From FEB-25 sp963822175 (GTDB lineage: Bacteria > Chloroflexota > Anaerolineae > Anaerolineales > UBA4823): DNA of 64,000 nt. Made by a program: the position numbers and the translations under genes. Every line of letters begins with the position of its first letter. Within the stretch, counting starts at the first letter, position 1. Where the stretch lies: positions 1 through 64,000 of the forward strand of contig CAWGGJ010000006.1 in the NCBI GenBank assembly GCA_963822175.1, given 5' to 3'. This document shows, piece by piece, positions 1 to 9,028 of this stretch. Under the pieces are notes generated by a model, which saw only the letters and a list, made by a program, of their open reading frames with translations, was not told where the DNA came from and searched no databases.

Positions 1-141
1 GGTTGGGCTGTAGATCAGAAAAGAAAATCCATTCAGAATTTTGCTATGCTATGGATATTATTGGTTATCAGGTCACATACCAAAAGGAAAGAAGCTGCCT
101 GGCAGCAATTTCATCACTTTTTATTTGATATTCTTGCATAA
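1..141 (+). CDS. C-terminal end of an unidentified protein (partial)
   Basis: Frame 1 is open from the first base to a TAA at 139-141 and encodes 46 residues with a hydrophobic stretch (MLWILLVIR) followed by a basic, aromatic tail. The true start lies before the window. Nothing in this tail identifies a family. It sits 45 bases ahead of the next gene on the same strand, so it may be the preceding gene of the same operon. The call rests only on the open frame and position. Confidence 0.35.
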   Translation, partial: GWAVDQKRKSIQNFAMLWILLVIRSHTKRKEAAWQQFHHFLFDILA

Positions 142-186
142 GTAGTTTTCAATCCCGGAAATGCGAATAATAATCATAGGCAAAAC

Positions 187-2172
187 ATGAAGAAACAATT
201 AAAGTGCCGCACGATTATTTCGGGCATTGTTTTGGCAGTTCTGATGCTAATTATTGTTCTACAAGGATCCTACATCTGGAAAGATTATGCCCGAATCCAG
301 CTCGGAATTGTCAAACGATATGTTTGGATCACAGCTGCTGAACGAAGTAAGATTTTAATTTTGAAGAAAGATCCTGCAAGTTATCTCAAGTTTTTAAATC
401 AACTAATACCCCAAAACGCGCAGGTCGTATTACCACCAGAAAAGGAAACAGGAGACTTACAACGTCAAAAATGGTTTGCAGACCAGAATATGATGCAGTT
501 CTTTCTGTTTCCCCGTATGATTTTATTATGCGACCAAGACATTAATTCTGATTGTGTCGAGAATCTCAACAACCCGAAATCTTATATCCTTGCATTCGGC
601 AATTTTCCCCCTCCTGAATTTGTGGAGGCAAAGCAATTTGTTCCTTTCCCAGCATCAATAGAAAATATCAAGGGAGTTTATATACCCTCGGAATCGGGAG
701 AACAGATAGCCATTCCCACTGTGGATGATTACAGCCAATGGACCAAGGTACCCTTAATTGCGTACTTAATTGATACAGTTATATTAATTAGTCTATTGAC
801 CCTGGGATTTATTTTTGTCAGTCTTTTTATTCCGGGACCAAACTGGCTGGATATTTTTAGCCTTAGTTTTCCACTGGCCATGGGGATTATTTCGTGGTGC
901 ACTTTTATGTCCTCATATTTGGGTGCGTCAATCACACTTCTCACCTATCTATTTTGGTTCATGCTCCTATTAATTATCGGTATTGGTGTTCATTTTCTCT
1001 TACGGAAATCGTGGCCAAAGGTACCAAGGATTTTCCCTATAGGATCACCCAGGCAAATATGGAAAAACAACGCGATTGCAGTTGGGCTTGGATTGGGAGT
1101 ATTTTTATGGTTCGGTCTGAATGGTCTCATCTCGATCGGTCATGGCTATTCTACCTTTGACGAAATTGCCAATTGGGCACTTAAGGGATATGCCATGGCA
1201 TATAAGCATTCAATCTGGGCGAGCAATTATTGGGGTGGACACGTAATGGCGTATCCGATGAATATTCAATTATTAATCTCATTATTTTCCCTCGCCGACG
1301 GTGATGCCGTCCCGGGATCAAAGGCGATCTTTCCGATCATGACGATCTCACTGCTGATCGGATGTTATCAATTTTGGAGGAAGCATGAGGTTAAGCATAA
1401 TCTCGCGCTAATCGGTATATTATTCATATTTACTACTCCTTTTTTCTTTAGATATTCAACCATGGGTTATGCCAATGGCCCATTTACTGCATATCTTGTC
1501 CTGGGCGTCCTGTGGAGTATTGAAGGATTGCTCCATCAAGATAACCGATCGATCCTCCTCGGTGGATTACTCTTTGCATTTGCTGGATGGACACGGCCTG
1601 AAGGAATCGGTTACAGCCTCATTCTATTAGCTTGCATTTGGATTTGTTCAAAATATATATTAAAAGTTAGAGTGGATATCCTGCAGATCGGCGCCGCGCT
1701 GCTACCCATCGTTTTCGTCCCGCTAACCTGGCTGATCCTCATCGGGGCAAAGAATATGCAGCAGGATCAAATTGGGGGTGCATTAATTACATTTAAAGCT
1801 ATGCTCAGTGGCAATATCAATTTTGAAGCCTGGGGAGTCATGTATACCTATGCCAAACAATATTTCTCCTGGTGGCATGAAGCTGGTTATATTCTTCCAA
1901 TTGCAATCATAATTGCTGTTGTTAGTATTGCCTTCAACCGGTGGTATAAGAACAAACTAATTCTCTCCCTCTGTATTATCACATTAGTGACTGCCATGGT
2001 TCCAGCGGCTATGTTTTATATCGATTCGTTTTCAGAAGGAAATTTCCCATTATTCCTGGTAGTATCCTTCAACCGGGCATACCTGCCAGCAGTAATTATG
2101 GTCGTAATAACTTTAATTATGATTTTGGATACTACCCTCAAACCAAAACATACCAGTTTGGATAACGCCTGA
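187..2172 (+). CDS. Polytopic membrane protein, GT-C type glycosyltransferase-like
   Basis: This 661-aa protein begins with one membrane segment (about residues 12-30), a soluble loop of about 160 residues, then some ten hydrophobic segments to the C-terminus. Two features resemble lipid-sugar-dependent GT-C transferases: an acidic DE pair followed by W and K in a loop (YSTFDEIANWALKGYAMA, about residues 322-339), and a WTRPEG motif between later helices. These fit transfer of a sugar from a polyprenyl carrier on the outer membrane face; the acceptor cannot be told. It is AT-richer than the gene that follows, as are the glycosyltransferase-like genes near 53-56 kb, which suggests transfer or a shared surface-polysaccharide origin. 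The family assignment is inference. Confidence 0.6.
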   Translation: MKKQLKCRTIISGIVLAVLMLIIVLQGSYIWKDYARIQLGIVKRYVWITAAERSKILILKKDPASYLKFLNQLIPQNAQVVLPPEKETGDLQRQKWFADQNMMQFFLFPRMILLCDQDINSDCVENLNNPKSYILAFGNFPPPEFVEAKQFVPFPASIENIKGVYIPSESGEQIAIPTVDDYSQWTKVPLIAYLIDTVILISLLTLGFIFVSLFIPGPNWLDIFSLSFPLAMGIISWCTFMSSYLGASITLLTYLFWFMLLLIIGIGVHFLLRKSWPKVPRIFPIGSPRQIWKNNAIAVGLGLGVFLWFGLNGLISIGHGYSTFDEIANWALKGYAMAYKHSIWASNYWGGHVMAYPMNIQLLISLFSLADGDAVPGSKAIFPIMTISLLIGCYQFWRKHEVKHNLALIGILFIFTTPFFFRYSTMGYANGPFTAYLVLGVLWSIEGLLHQDNRSILLGGLLFAFAGWTRPEGIGYSLILLACIWICSKYILKVRVDILQIGAALLPIVFVPLTWLILIGAKNMQQDQIGGALITFKAMLSGNINFEAWGVMYTYAKQYFSWWHEAGYILPIAIIIAVVSIAFNRWYKNKLILSLCIITLVTAMVPAAMFYIDSFSEGNFPLFLVVSFNRAYLPAVIMVVITLIMILDTTLKPKHTSLDNA

Positions 2173-2214
2173 TAAGCTATGGATGTATAAAATAAATAGG
2201 AATAATGAAAAATA

Positions 2215-2931
2215 GTGTCAAAAAGAATCTATTCAATTTCCGCAGAGATTTTTGATAGATTTCCAGGATTTTGCCGGGGGGTGGTGCTGGCATATGACGT
2301 GCACAATGGCACATCCCCGGATAAGCTGGTGCAGATGCTACGTGATGCAGAGGCACATGTACGCCAGGAAACCACGATCGAGAACATCGCCGAACACCCG
2401 CGCATCAAATCCTGGCGGGAGGCTTATAAGGCGTTCGGGGCCAAACCGAGCGAATACCGCTCGTCGGTGGAAGCGATGGCACGCCGGGCACTGCGGGGTG
2501 ACCAGCTGCCCAGCATCAACGCCCTGGTGGACATTGGCAATATCGTCTCGCTGCAGCACCTGCTGCCGGTGGGCGGGCATTCCATGGACGGGCTGACCCA
2601 GGACATTACCCTGCGCTTCGCCAGCGGGGAAGAGGAATTCGTCGCATTTGGCTCCAGCGAGATGGAACATCCCTTGCCCGGGGAAGTGGTTTTCGTGGAA
2701 GGCAATACCGTGCTCACCCGGCGCTGGACCTGGCGACAAGCCAACCACAGCCTCACCCTGCCGGAGACGCAGAGCATCGAGATCAACATCGACCGTTTAC
2801 CCCCGGTGGAGATGGAAGAGGTGCACGCCATCGCCAGCCAGGTGATGACGTTGGTGTGTGAGTTTTGCGGGGGAAGAACGAGGTATGAAGTGCTGAGTGC
2901 CAGCAATCCACAGATGAAGCTGGAAATGTGA
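2215..2931 (+). CDS. B3/B4 tRNA-binding domain protein (PheRS-beta-like editing domain)
   Basis: The 238-aa product matches the stand-alone B3/B4 family, related to the editing domain of the phenylalanyl-tRNA synthetase beta chain. Visible marks are the central segment SWREAYKAFGAKPSEYRSS, the ALRG..LPSINALVDIGN stretch, and a late GEVVF..G..VLTRRWTWRQ strand pair. Members are soluble cytoplasmic proteins, and a role in clearing mischarged tRNA or amino-acid analogues is proposed for the family, not shown here. I take the GTG at 2215, because the nearby ATG at 2205 is out of frame. Base composition turns GC-rich within this gene compared with the upstream one. Its last 120 bases recur as a relic at 6110-6245. 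Confidence 0.85.
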   Translation: MSKRIYSISAEIFDRFPGFCRGVVLAYDVHNGTSPDKLVQMLRDAEAHVRQETTIENIAEHPRIKSWREAYKAFGAKPSEYRSSVEAMARRALRGDQLPSINALVDIGNIVSLQHLLPVGGHSMDGLTQDITLRFASGEEEFVAFGSSEMEHPLPGEVVFVEGNTVLTRRWTWRQANHSLTLPETQSIEINIDRLPPVEMEEVHAIASQVMTLVCEFCGGRTRYEVLSASNPQMKLEM

Positions 2932-2939
2932 GAGGGATG

Positions 2940-3049
2940 TATAATGAAATTATATATACAATTATAATAAAGATAGATTTTTCAAATATCGGTAACCTTC
3001 AAAACTAATAATGGATGGGGGCTGCCAGGTGATATTCCTTTTGGCAACC
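2940..3049 (+). promoter_or_regulatory. TATAAT box and conserved 5'-UTR hairpin before the beta-helix gene
   Basis: TATAAT lies at 2940-2945, just after the B3/B4 stop; no convincing -35 is visible. Further down GGCTGCC (3020-3026) faces GGCAACC (3043-3049) as a stem with one mismatch. The same arrangement, with TATAAT at 6254-6259 and a perfect stem, precedes the paralogous gene at 6385, so both elements survived duplication. Role as promoter and mRNA-stability or regulatory hairpin is inferred. Confidence 0.4.
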
Positions 3050-3071
3050 TTTATCAAGAGGAGGAAAGATC

Positions 3072-5933
3072 ATGGTCAAAGGTCTATCTCACTCATCCCA
3101 GCTTCGACGTCTGCTCCACCTGCTTGTTTCCCTATGTGTACTCGCATCATCGCTGCTCATCAACGTCCCAACCGCCCAGGCGGATGATGTGGGTGGACCC
3201 ATCGATACCGATACCACCTGGACACTGGCTGGCAGCCCGTACACCGTTGTCAGCCCTGTCCTGGTGATGGAGGGGGTGACGTTAACCATTGAACCAGGGG
3301 TGACGGTTAAGTTCAACAGCCATAAGGCACTCCAGGTGGATGGTGAGCTGATCGCCATGGGCACAAACGAAAACCCGATCACTTTTACTTCAAATGTGGG
3401 GACAAATCCCGGGGATTGGGATTATATCGTCTTCTCTGATATCAGCGCCGACGCAGTGTATGATGTGGACGGAAATTATGTCAGCGGCTCAATATTGAAA
3501 TATGTGGTCATCGAGTATGCCGGTGGGGCAAACCTGGCAGAAAATAACGGTGCCCTGCGGCTGGACGCCGCCGGGCCTTTCATCACCCAATCAACCATCC
3601 GTAATAATGCCAGCGCCGGCATTATCGGCTATAACCATCCCACGACGCTCAAGCTGACGCACAATTCGATCATGAATAATTCAGGTACCGGGATCAGGGT
3701 GATCACCGCTACGTATTTGGAAATCACCGACAATGTCATCAGTGGTAATGTTAACTCTCCCTCAAGTGGGGGCGGTGGGATCCAGGTAGATGGTGCTACA
3801 ACCAGCATCATCAGCAGGAATGTGATTCGAGGCAATACCGCATCCTGGTCTAATCCTGTCTATATCGTATCAGCTGCATCAACGACGATTAGTGACAATG
3901 TAATCACTGAAAACTCAATCAGTGACTGCAACCCGTGTTGGAACCGTTTTGTTCTCGACGTCCATGGTGGTCAGGGATTGATTCGCAATAACCTGATCGC
4001 ATACAACATGACCGGTGGAATCTATGCTGAGTGGGGCTGGAATTGTGCCATGAGCATTATTGAGAATATCATCATCCAAAATCAGGGAATCGCTTTTTAT
4101 ATAAACGGCTACTCTTTGCTAACTGGGACGATCTCGCACAATATATTAAGCGATAACACGACCGGCATTGACATAGGTGCCATGCGCGTGGGTGATTTGA
4201 TTGCCAATATCAGCTACAACAGTCTTATACGCAATACAGCTGAAAACAATGCTGCGCTGGTTTACCTGGGCCAGATGCCAGGAAGCGCTATCAACGCTAA
4301 CACAATTGTGGGCAATGTTAATCTAAGCGCACCCGGAACTATGCGCACAGTATCCATTCAAGGTTCCCCAACCTTCAATGACAACAACATCTCCAATAAC
4401 AATGGCTACGCACTCTACAATCTAAATCCGCAAGGATCAGACAACATTAACGGTGAGAACAACTGGTGGGGTACTTCCAGCAACCCGGAGATCCAGGCAC
4501 TCATCTATGACTGGTTTGATGACCCAACCTTGGGCATCGTAGATTACACACCTTATCGTACAGAGCACAACCTGGCTGCACCTGTCTCACCTCCCGCCGG
4601 GTTGGATGTTACTTCAGGGCTCACATCCATCAACCTGAGCTGGGATGCAAACCCCGAAAGCGATGTGATCGGCTATAAAATCTATTATGATATTGACGAC
4701 AGGTACCCATATTCGGGCAGCGGGGCTGACCAAGGTGCTTCACCAATCGATGTTGGAGACGTGCTTACCTACACGCTGACTGGTTTGCCAGTAGGCATAT
4801 ATCACCTCTCGGTTACTGCATATGATCCAGGAGCTGATGGCGCTCATGATCAGACGGATGGGAATGAAAGCTGGCTTTCTGTAGATGAAACTGGGATCGT
4901 TGGAGAGACACCCAATGCAGAGTTCTCAGCCACTCCGACATACGGCGTTGCACCACTGAACGTGAACTTCACTAATGAATCCAGTGGTGAATATGATACC
5001 TGTGGGTGGGACTTTGGAGATGGAGGGACAAGCAGTGAGTGTGATAATCCGATTCACGTCTATGAAACTCCCGGTGTTTACACCGTAACCCTGACGGTGA
5101 GCGGATTAATTGGCACCGATACCGAGACGAAGGCAGGCTATATCACAATTTACGAACCAGTTATGGCTGACTTTAGTGGCACCCCAAACAGCGGTGTGGC
5201 ACCCTTGAGCGTTGCCTTTACCAACATGTCGAGCGGTGATTATGACACCTGTGAATGGGATTTTGGAGATGATGGGACAAGCAGTGAGTGTGTTAATCCG
5301 ATTCACGTCTATGAAACTCCCGGTGTTTACACCGTAACCCTGACGGTGAGCGGATTAATTGGCACCGATTCCGAGACGAAGGCAGGCTATATCACAATTT
5401 ACGAACCAGTTATGGCTGACTTTAGTGGCACCCCAAACAGCGGTGTGGCACCCTTGAGCGTTGCCTTCACCAACATGTCGAGCGGTGATTATGACACCTG
5501 TGAATGGGATTTTGGAGATGATGGGACAAGCAGTGAGTGTGTTAATCCGATTCACGTCTATGAAACTCCCGGTGTTTACACCGTAACCCTGACGGTGAGC
5601 GGATTAATTGGCACCGATTCCGAGACGAAGGCAGGCTATATCACAATTTACCAACCAGTTCTGGCTGACTTTAGTGGCATTCCAAACAGCGGTGTTGCCC
5701 CCTTGAGCGTTGACTTCACCAACATGTCGAGCGGTGATTATGATGCCTGTGAATGGGATTTTGGAGATGGTGGTATAAGCAATGACTGTTCAGGTGCCAC
5801 ACACATCTACGAGATAGCCGGCGTTTATACCGTTTCGTTGAATATAAATGGCATAGGTGGAAGTGATGAATTGATCAAACCGGACTATATCACGGTTTTT
5901 TACACCTTTAAACTGCCATTAATTCTTCGATGA
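3072..5933 (+). CDS. Secreted beta-helix protein with Fn3-like and four PKD domains
   Basis: The 953-aa product has a signal peptide with cleavage after about residue 38 (VPTAQA). A right-handed parallel beta-helix follows (about 100-490), made of repeated N-rich turns (ISDNVI, NNLIAYN) and closed by an ENNWWGTSS motif. Then comes an Fn3-like segment (about 505-610, LSWDANPESDVIGYKIYY), four PKD domains of 83 residues (about 611-941, core CEWDFGD), and the tail FKLPLILR. PKD units carry a Cys pair flanking WDFGD. Such proteins are extracellular, acting in adhesion or polysaccharide binding; no catalytic motif is seen. The start has an AGAGGAGG ribosome site. A 699-aa paralogue follows at 6385 with a single PKD domain. 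Confidence 0.85.
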   Translation: MVKGLSHSSQLRRLLHLLVSLCVLASSLLINVPTAQADDVGGPIDTDTTWTLAGSPYTVVSPVLVMEGVTLTIEPGVTVKFNSHKALQVDGELIAMGTNENPITFTSNVGTNPGDWDYIVFSDISADAVYDVDGNYVSGSILKYVVIEYAGGANLAENNGALRLDAAGPFITQSTIRNNASAGIIGYNHPTTLKLTHNSIMNNSGTGIRVITATYLEITDNVISGNVNSPSSGGGGIQVDGATTSIISRNVIRGNTASWSNPVYIVSAASTTISDNVITENSISDCNPCWNRFVLDVHGGQGLIRNNLIAYNMTGGIYAEWGWNCAMSIIENIIIQNQGIAFYINGYSLLTGTISHNILSDNTTGIDIGAMRVGDLIANISYNSLIRNTAENNAALVYLGQMPGSAINANTIVGNVNLSAPGTMRTVSIQGSPTFNDNNISNNNGYALYNLNPQGSDNINGENNWWGTSSNPEIQALIYDWFDDPTLGIVDYTPYRTEHNLAAPVSPPAGLDVTSGLTSINLSWDANPESDVIGYKIYYDIDDRYPYSGSGADQGASPIDVGDVLTYTLTGLPVGIYHLSVTAYDPGADGAHDQTDGNESWLSVDETGIVGETPNAEFSATPTYGVAPLNVNFTNESSGEYDTCGWDFGDGGTSSECDNPIHVYETPGVYTVTLTVSGLIGTDTETKAGYITIYEPVMADFSGTPNSGVAPLSVAFTNMSSGDYDTCEWDFGDDGTSSECVNPIHVYETPGVYTVTLTVSGLIGTDSETKAGYITIYEPVMADFSGTPNSGVAPLSVAFTNMSSGDYDTCEWDFGDDGTSSECVNPIHVYETPGVYTVTLTVSGLIGTDSETKAGYITIYQPVLADFSGIPNSGVAPLSVDFTNMSSGDYDACEWDFGDGGISNDCSGATHIYEIAGVYTVSLNINGIGGSDELIKPDYITVFYTFKLPLILR
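4902..5897 (+). repeat. Four tandem 249-bp PKD-coding repeats
   Basis: The units begin near 4902, 5151, 5400 and 5649, an exact 249-bp period (83 codons). Units 2 and 3 (5151-5399 and 5400-5648) are almost identical at the DNA level, differing at only a base or two by eye, whereas unit 1 and especially unit 4 have diverged. This is the signature of recent unequal duplication inside the gene. Confidence 0.9.
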
Positions 5934-6109
5934 TCTATCAAGTAAATTAAGAAGGGTTTATCTGAGTGGGTAAAGGATGGGTCGACCTTGCTGACCAGGA
6001 CGGGCGTGTAGGCTGACATGAAGCATCGCTTATGCATGTTCAGCTTGTTCAGTCAACAAGAGCTCGATGAATCGATACGATTAAGGGGAGTGGAATAATA
6101 AAATATATA

Positions 6110-6245
6110 ACCGCCTCCCATTGAGATGGAGGAGATCCATGCCATCGCCAGCCAGGTGATGCGGTTGGTGAGTGAGTTTTGTGGGGGGAGAATGAGGTAC
6201 GAGGTGCTGAGTGCCAGCGATCCGCAGCTGAAGCCGGAAATGTGA
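6110..6245 (+). pseudogene. Relic of the B3/B4-domain gene 3' end
   Basis: This stretch matches 2808-2935, the last 40 codons of the B3/B4 gene, through the stop codon and into the following TATAAT, at roughly 85-90% identity by eye (GCCATCGCCAGCCAGGTGAT is shared). There is no start codon and no upstream part of the gene. It marks the duplication of the B3/B4-end plus beta-helix unit. It may persist because the promoter of the next gene lies at its end. Confidence 0.85.
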
Positions 6246-6253
6246 GAGGGGTG

Positions 6254-6362
6254 TATAATGAAACTATTCACGAATTATTCTTAAGCCAGCTTTCTCATAT
6301 ATAACCAACACTAAGAACTCATAACGGACGGGGGCTGCCCGCTGATATGGCTTTTGGCAGCC
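6254..6362 (+). promoter_or_regulatory. TATAAT box and perfect 5'-UTR hairpin (second copy)
   Basis: TATAAT is at 6254-6259. GGCTGCC (6333-6339) and GGCAGCC (6356-6362) form a perfect 7-bp stem just before the AGAGGAG ribosome site of the 6385 gene. It is the counterpart of 2940-3049; here the stem is restored to full pairing, which hints at selection on the structure. Confidence 0.4.
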
Positions 6363-6384
6363 ACACTCGAGAGGAGATAAGATC

Positions 6385-8484
6385 ATGGTCAAAGGTCAGG
6401 CTCGCCCCGCACACCTTCGTCATCTTTTCCATCTGCTTGTTTCTCTGTGTATACTCGCAGCATTGCTGCTCATCAACGTCCCAACCGCCCGGGCGGACGA
6501 TGTGGGTGGACCCATCGATACTGATACCACCTGGACACTGGCTGGCAGCCCGTACATCGTGGTCAGCCCTGTCCTGGTGATGGAAGGGGTGACATTAACC
6601 ATTGAACCGGGGGTGACGGTTAAGTTCAACAGCCATAAGGCACTCCAGGTGGATGGTGAGCTGATCGCCATTGGCACAAACGAAAACCCGATCACTTTTA
6701 CTTCCAATGTGGGCGCGAATCCCGGGGACTGGGATTATATCGTTTTCACAGATAGCAGCGCCGACGCGGTATATGATGTGGATGGAAACTATGTCAGCGG
6801 CTCGATATTGAAATATGTGGTCATCGAGTATGCCGGTGGGGCAAACCTGGCAGAAAATAACGGTGCCCTTCGACTGGACGCTGCCGGTCCTTTCATCACC
6901 TATACTTCCGTCCACAATAGTGCCAGCAGTGGCATTATTGGCTTCCACAACCCCGTCACGATCAAGATGACGCACAATACGGTTATGAATAATGCAGGTA
7001 CTGGGATCAATGTGACAGGCATAACGTATTTGGAAATCACCGACAGCACAATTGTGGGTAATATCAACTCAGCCTACAGCCTGGGCGGTGGGATCAGAGC
7101 AGAGACTATAACCGGTATCATCAGCAGGAACGTCATTCGTGGGAATACCCATATTTGGTCAGGAAGTGGCATCGATTTTACCGGCTCCGCGACGATCAGT
7201 GACAATGTAATCACCGAAAACGCCATCGCTGACTGTTACCCATGTTGGGACCGTCATGCCCTGGTGAGTGGTGGTGGTGGAGATGTGGTTATTATGCAAA
7301 ACAACCTGGTTGCCTACAACTTTACCGGCGGGATATCGAATTGGTCCTATTCACCCACGATCATTGACAATATCATCATCCACAATCAGGGGATGGCGAT
7401 GGATGTCTGGGGTGCAATCTCGACGGTCTCACATAATGTCATTGCCGATAACATGAATGGAATGTCAGATATCGGCGCTTTCTTCCAGAGGGGTAGTCCT
7501 ACCAATCTCAGCTACAATAGTATTGTACGCAACACGGCGCAAAATAATGTTGGGCTGGTCTATGGTGGCTCTGACGATAGCAGCGCCATCAACGCCAACA
7601 CCATCGTGGACAATGTCAATCAAGCCGCTCCCGGAGATCTTCGAACGGTATCTATCGACGGTCATCCAACATTCAACGACAATAACATTTATAATAACAC
7701 CGGCTACGCACTGTACAGCCTAAGCTTGCAGGGTTCAGGCAATATCAATGCCGAGAACAACTGGTGGGGTACATCCAGCAGCCCGGAGATCCAAGCGCTC
7801 ATCTACGACTGGTTCGATGACCCGGCCTTAACCATTGTTGATTTCAGCCCCTATCGCACAGATTTCAACCTGGATGCACCCGTCTCACCCCCAACCGGGT
7901 TGGATGTTACCTCAGGGCTCACATCCATCAGCCTAAGCTGGGATGCAAACCCCGAAAGCGATGTGATCGGCTATAAAATCTATTATGATATTGACGACAG
8001 GTACCCTTATACAGGCAGCGGGGCTGATCAAGGCGCATCACCAATCGATGTGGGGAATGTGATCAACTACTCCCTAACCGGATTACCGGATGGTGTATAC
8101 CACCTCACCGTGACTGCGTATGATGCAGACGCTGATGGTGCCCACGACCAAACAGATGGGAACGAAAGCTGGCTGTCGGTGGATGAGACCGGGATGATGG
8201 GGGAGCCACTGCAAGCAGAGTTCACTGCCACTCCCACCAGTGGCTATGTACCCCTTCTGGTCAGTTTTACCAACGAATCTGGCGGAGCATATACCTCCTG
8301 CGAGTGGGATTTCGGGGATGGTGGCACCAGCAGTGTCTGTTTAAGCCCCACCCACAGCTATGATACAACGGGTACTTTCACCGTTTCGCTGACGATTTAC
8401 GGGCCTGGCGCAAGCGATGTTCTGACCAAACCAGACTATATCACTGTGAATTACCCGACCTTCCTGGCTTTAATTCAACGGTGA
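6385..8484 (+). CDS. Secreted beta-helix protein with Fn3-like and one PKD domain
   Basis: This 699-aa paralogue of the 3072 gene has the same order: signal peptide (VPTARA), N-terminal strand region nearly identical to the first copy, beta-helix ending in ENNWWGTSS, Fn3-like domain, then one PKD domain (about 612-690, CEWDFGDGG). It ends in FLALIQR, a variant of the first copy's LPLILR. The N-terminal 140 residues and the Fn3 region are much more conserved than the helix turns, as expected for a surface-exposed, fast-changing helix face. It is probably extracellular and cell-attached; the ligand is unknown. A strong terminator follows at 8609. Confidence 0.85.
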   Translation: MVKGQARPAHLRHLFHLLVSLCILAALLLINVPTARADDVGGPIDTDTTWTLAGSPYIVVSPVLVMEGVTLTIEPGVTVKFNSHKALQVDGELIAIGTNENPITFTSNVGANPGDWDYIVFTDSSADAVYDVDGNYVSGSILKYVVIEYAGGANLAENNGALRLDAAGPFITYTSVHNSASSGIIGFHNPVTIKMTHNTVMNNAGTGINVTGITYLEITDSTIVGNINSAYSLGGGIRAETITGIISRNVIRGNTHIWSGSGIDFTGSATISDNVITENAIADCYPCWDRHALVSGGGGDVVIMQNNLVAYNFTGGISNWSYSPTIIDNIIIHNQGMAMDVWGAISTVSHNVIADNMNGMSDIGAFFQRGSPTNLSYNSIVRNTAQNNVGLVYGGSDDSSAINANTIVDNVNQAAPGDLRTVSIDGHPTFNDNNIYNNTGYALYSLSLQGSGNINAENNWWGTSSSPEIQALIYDWFDDPALTIVDFSPYRTDFNLDAPVSPPTGLDVTSGLTSISLSWDANPESDVIGYKIYYDIDDRYPYTGSGADQGASPIDVGNVINYSLTGLPDGVYHLTVTAYDADADGAHDQTDGNESWLSVDETGMMGEPLQAEFTATPTSGYVPLLVSFTNESGGAYTSCEWDFGDGGTSSVCLSPTHSYDTTGTFTVSLTIYGPGASDVLTKPDYITVNYPTFLALIQR

Positions 8485-8608
8485 TTTATCACACCTATCC
8501 ACAGGAATATCAACCTGGATGTGATCCAGCGACCATAAGAATTCTCACCTCCAGGTTTGTGGTGTGTGAATATTTTTAGATTGATATAGACCTCAGATCC
8601 TGAGCGTA

Positions 8609-8645
8609 AATAACCCGGGTGCAAAGTGCCCGGGTTATTCTGTTA
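8609..8645 (+). terminator. Rho-independent-like terminator
   Basis: A perfect 11-bp inverted repeat AATAACCCGGG / CCCGGGTTATT with a 9-base loop lies 125 bases after the beta-helix gene and before the convergent YHS gene. The U-tract is weak (CTGTTATT). Confidence 0.75.
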
Positions 8646-8690
8646 TTACCAAGTTGGTAGATTCTTCTTTTATTGGTTTAGCCGGATTGT

Positions 8691-8882
8691 TCAGGCAGCA
8701 TGCATGTGTGGTTTATTCTCTGCAGAGTCGCCCTGTACATTGCCCACAAATTTACCCGGATCCTTGTTAAAGTCGCGCTTGCAGCCAAGGCTACAAAAGT
8801 AATAAGTCTTTCCTTGATACTCAGACTTGCCCGCAGCAGTCCTGGGATCAACCTCCATGTCACATACCGGATCTTTTTCCAT
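8691..8882 (-). CDS. YHS domain protein
   Basis: This 63-residue protein is essentially one YHS domain: DPVCDMEVD near the N-terminus, then YYFCSLGCKRDF with the Cys residues expected for metal binding, and a His-rich tail. YHS domains occur in metal-handling proteins and at the ends of copper ATPases. A GAGGAG ribosome site precedes the ATG. It lies downstream of the DUF302 gene on the same strand with 146 bases between, so co-transcription is possible. Its cargo, probably a soft metal, is inferred. Confidence 0.85.
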   Translation of the reverse strand: MEKDPVCDMEVDPRTAAGKSEYQGKTYYFCSLGCKRDFNKDPGKFVGNVQGDSAENKPHMHAA

Positions 8883-9028
8883 TTATATTCTCCTCTACTC
8901 TATAATTCAAACGCTATTATTCGGCAGATGGCAATAATAACACGACTACAATGACTATCGTAATGGACCTATTTATCCATCAACCACTAATAAAAGCCAA
9001 CCAAGCCGAATGATGTGCAACCGCCTGC

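Noticed and set aside
2940..3071. A cyclic-di-GMP riboswitch in the 5' UTR of the beta-helix genes
   Set aside because: The hairpin is conserved between copies but lacks the conserved GEMM core and tetraloop-receptor elements.
5106..5555. Two identical 66-codon minus-strand frames
   Set aside because: They are antisense shadows of the near-identical PKD repeats and lack start signals.
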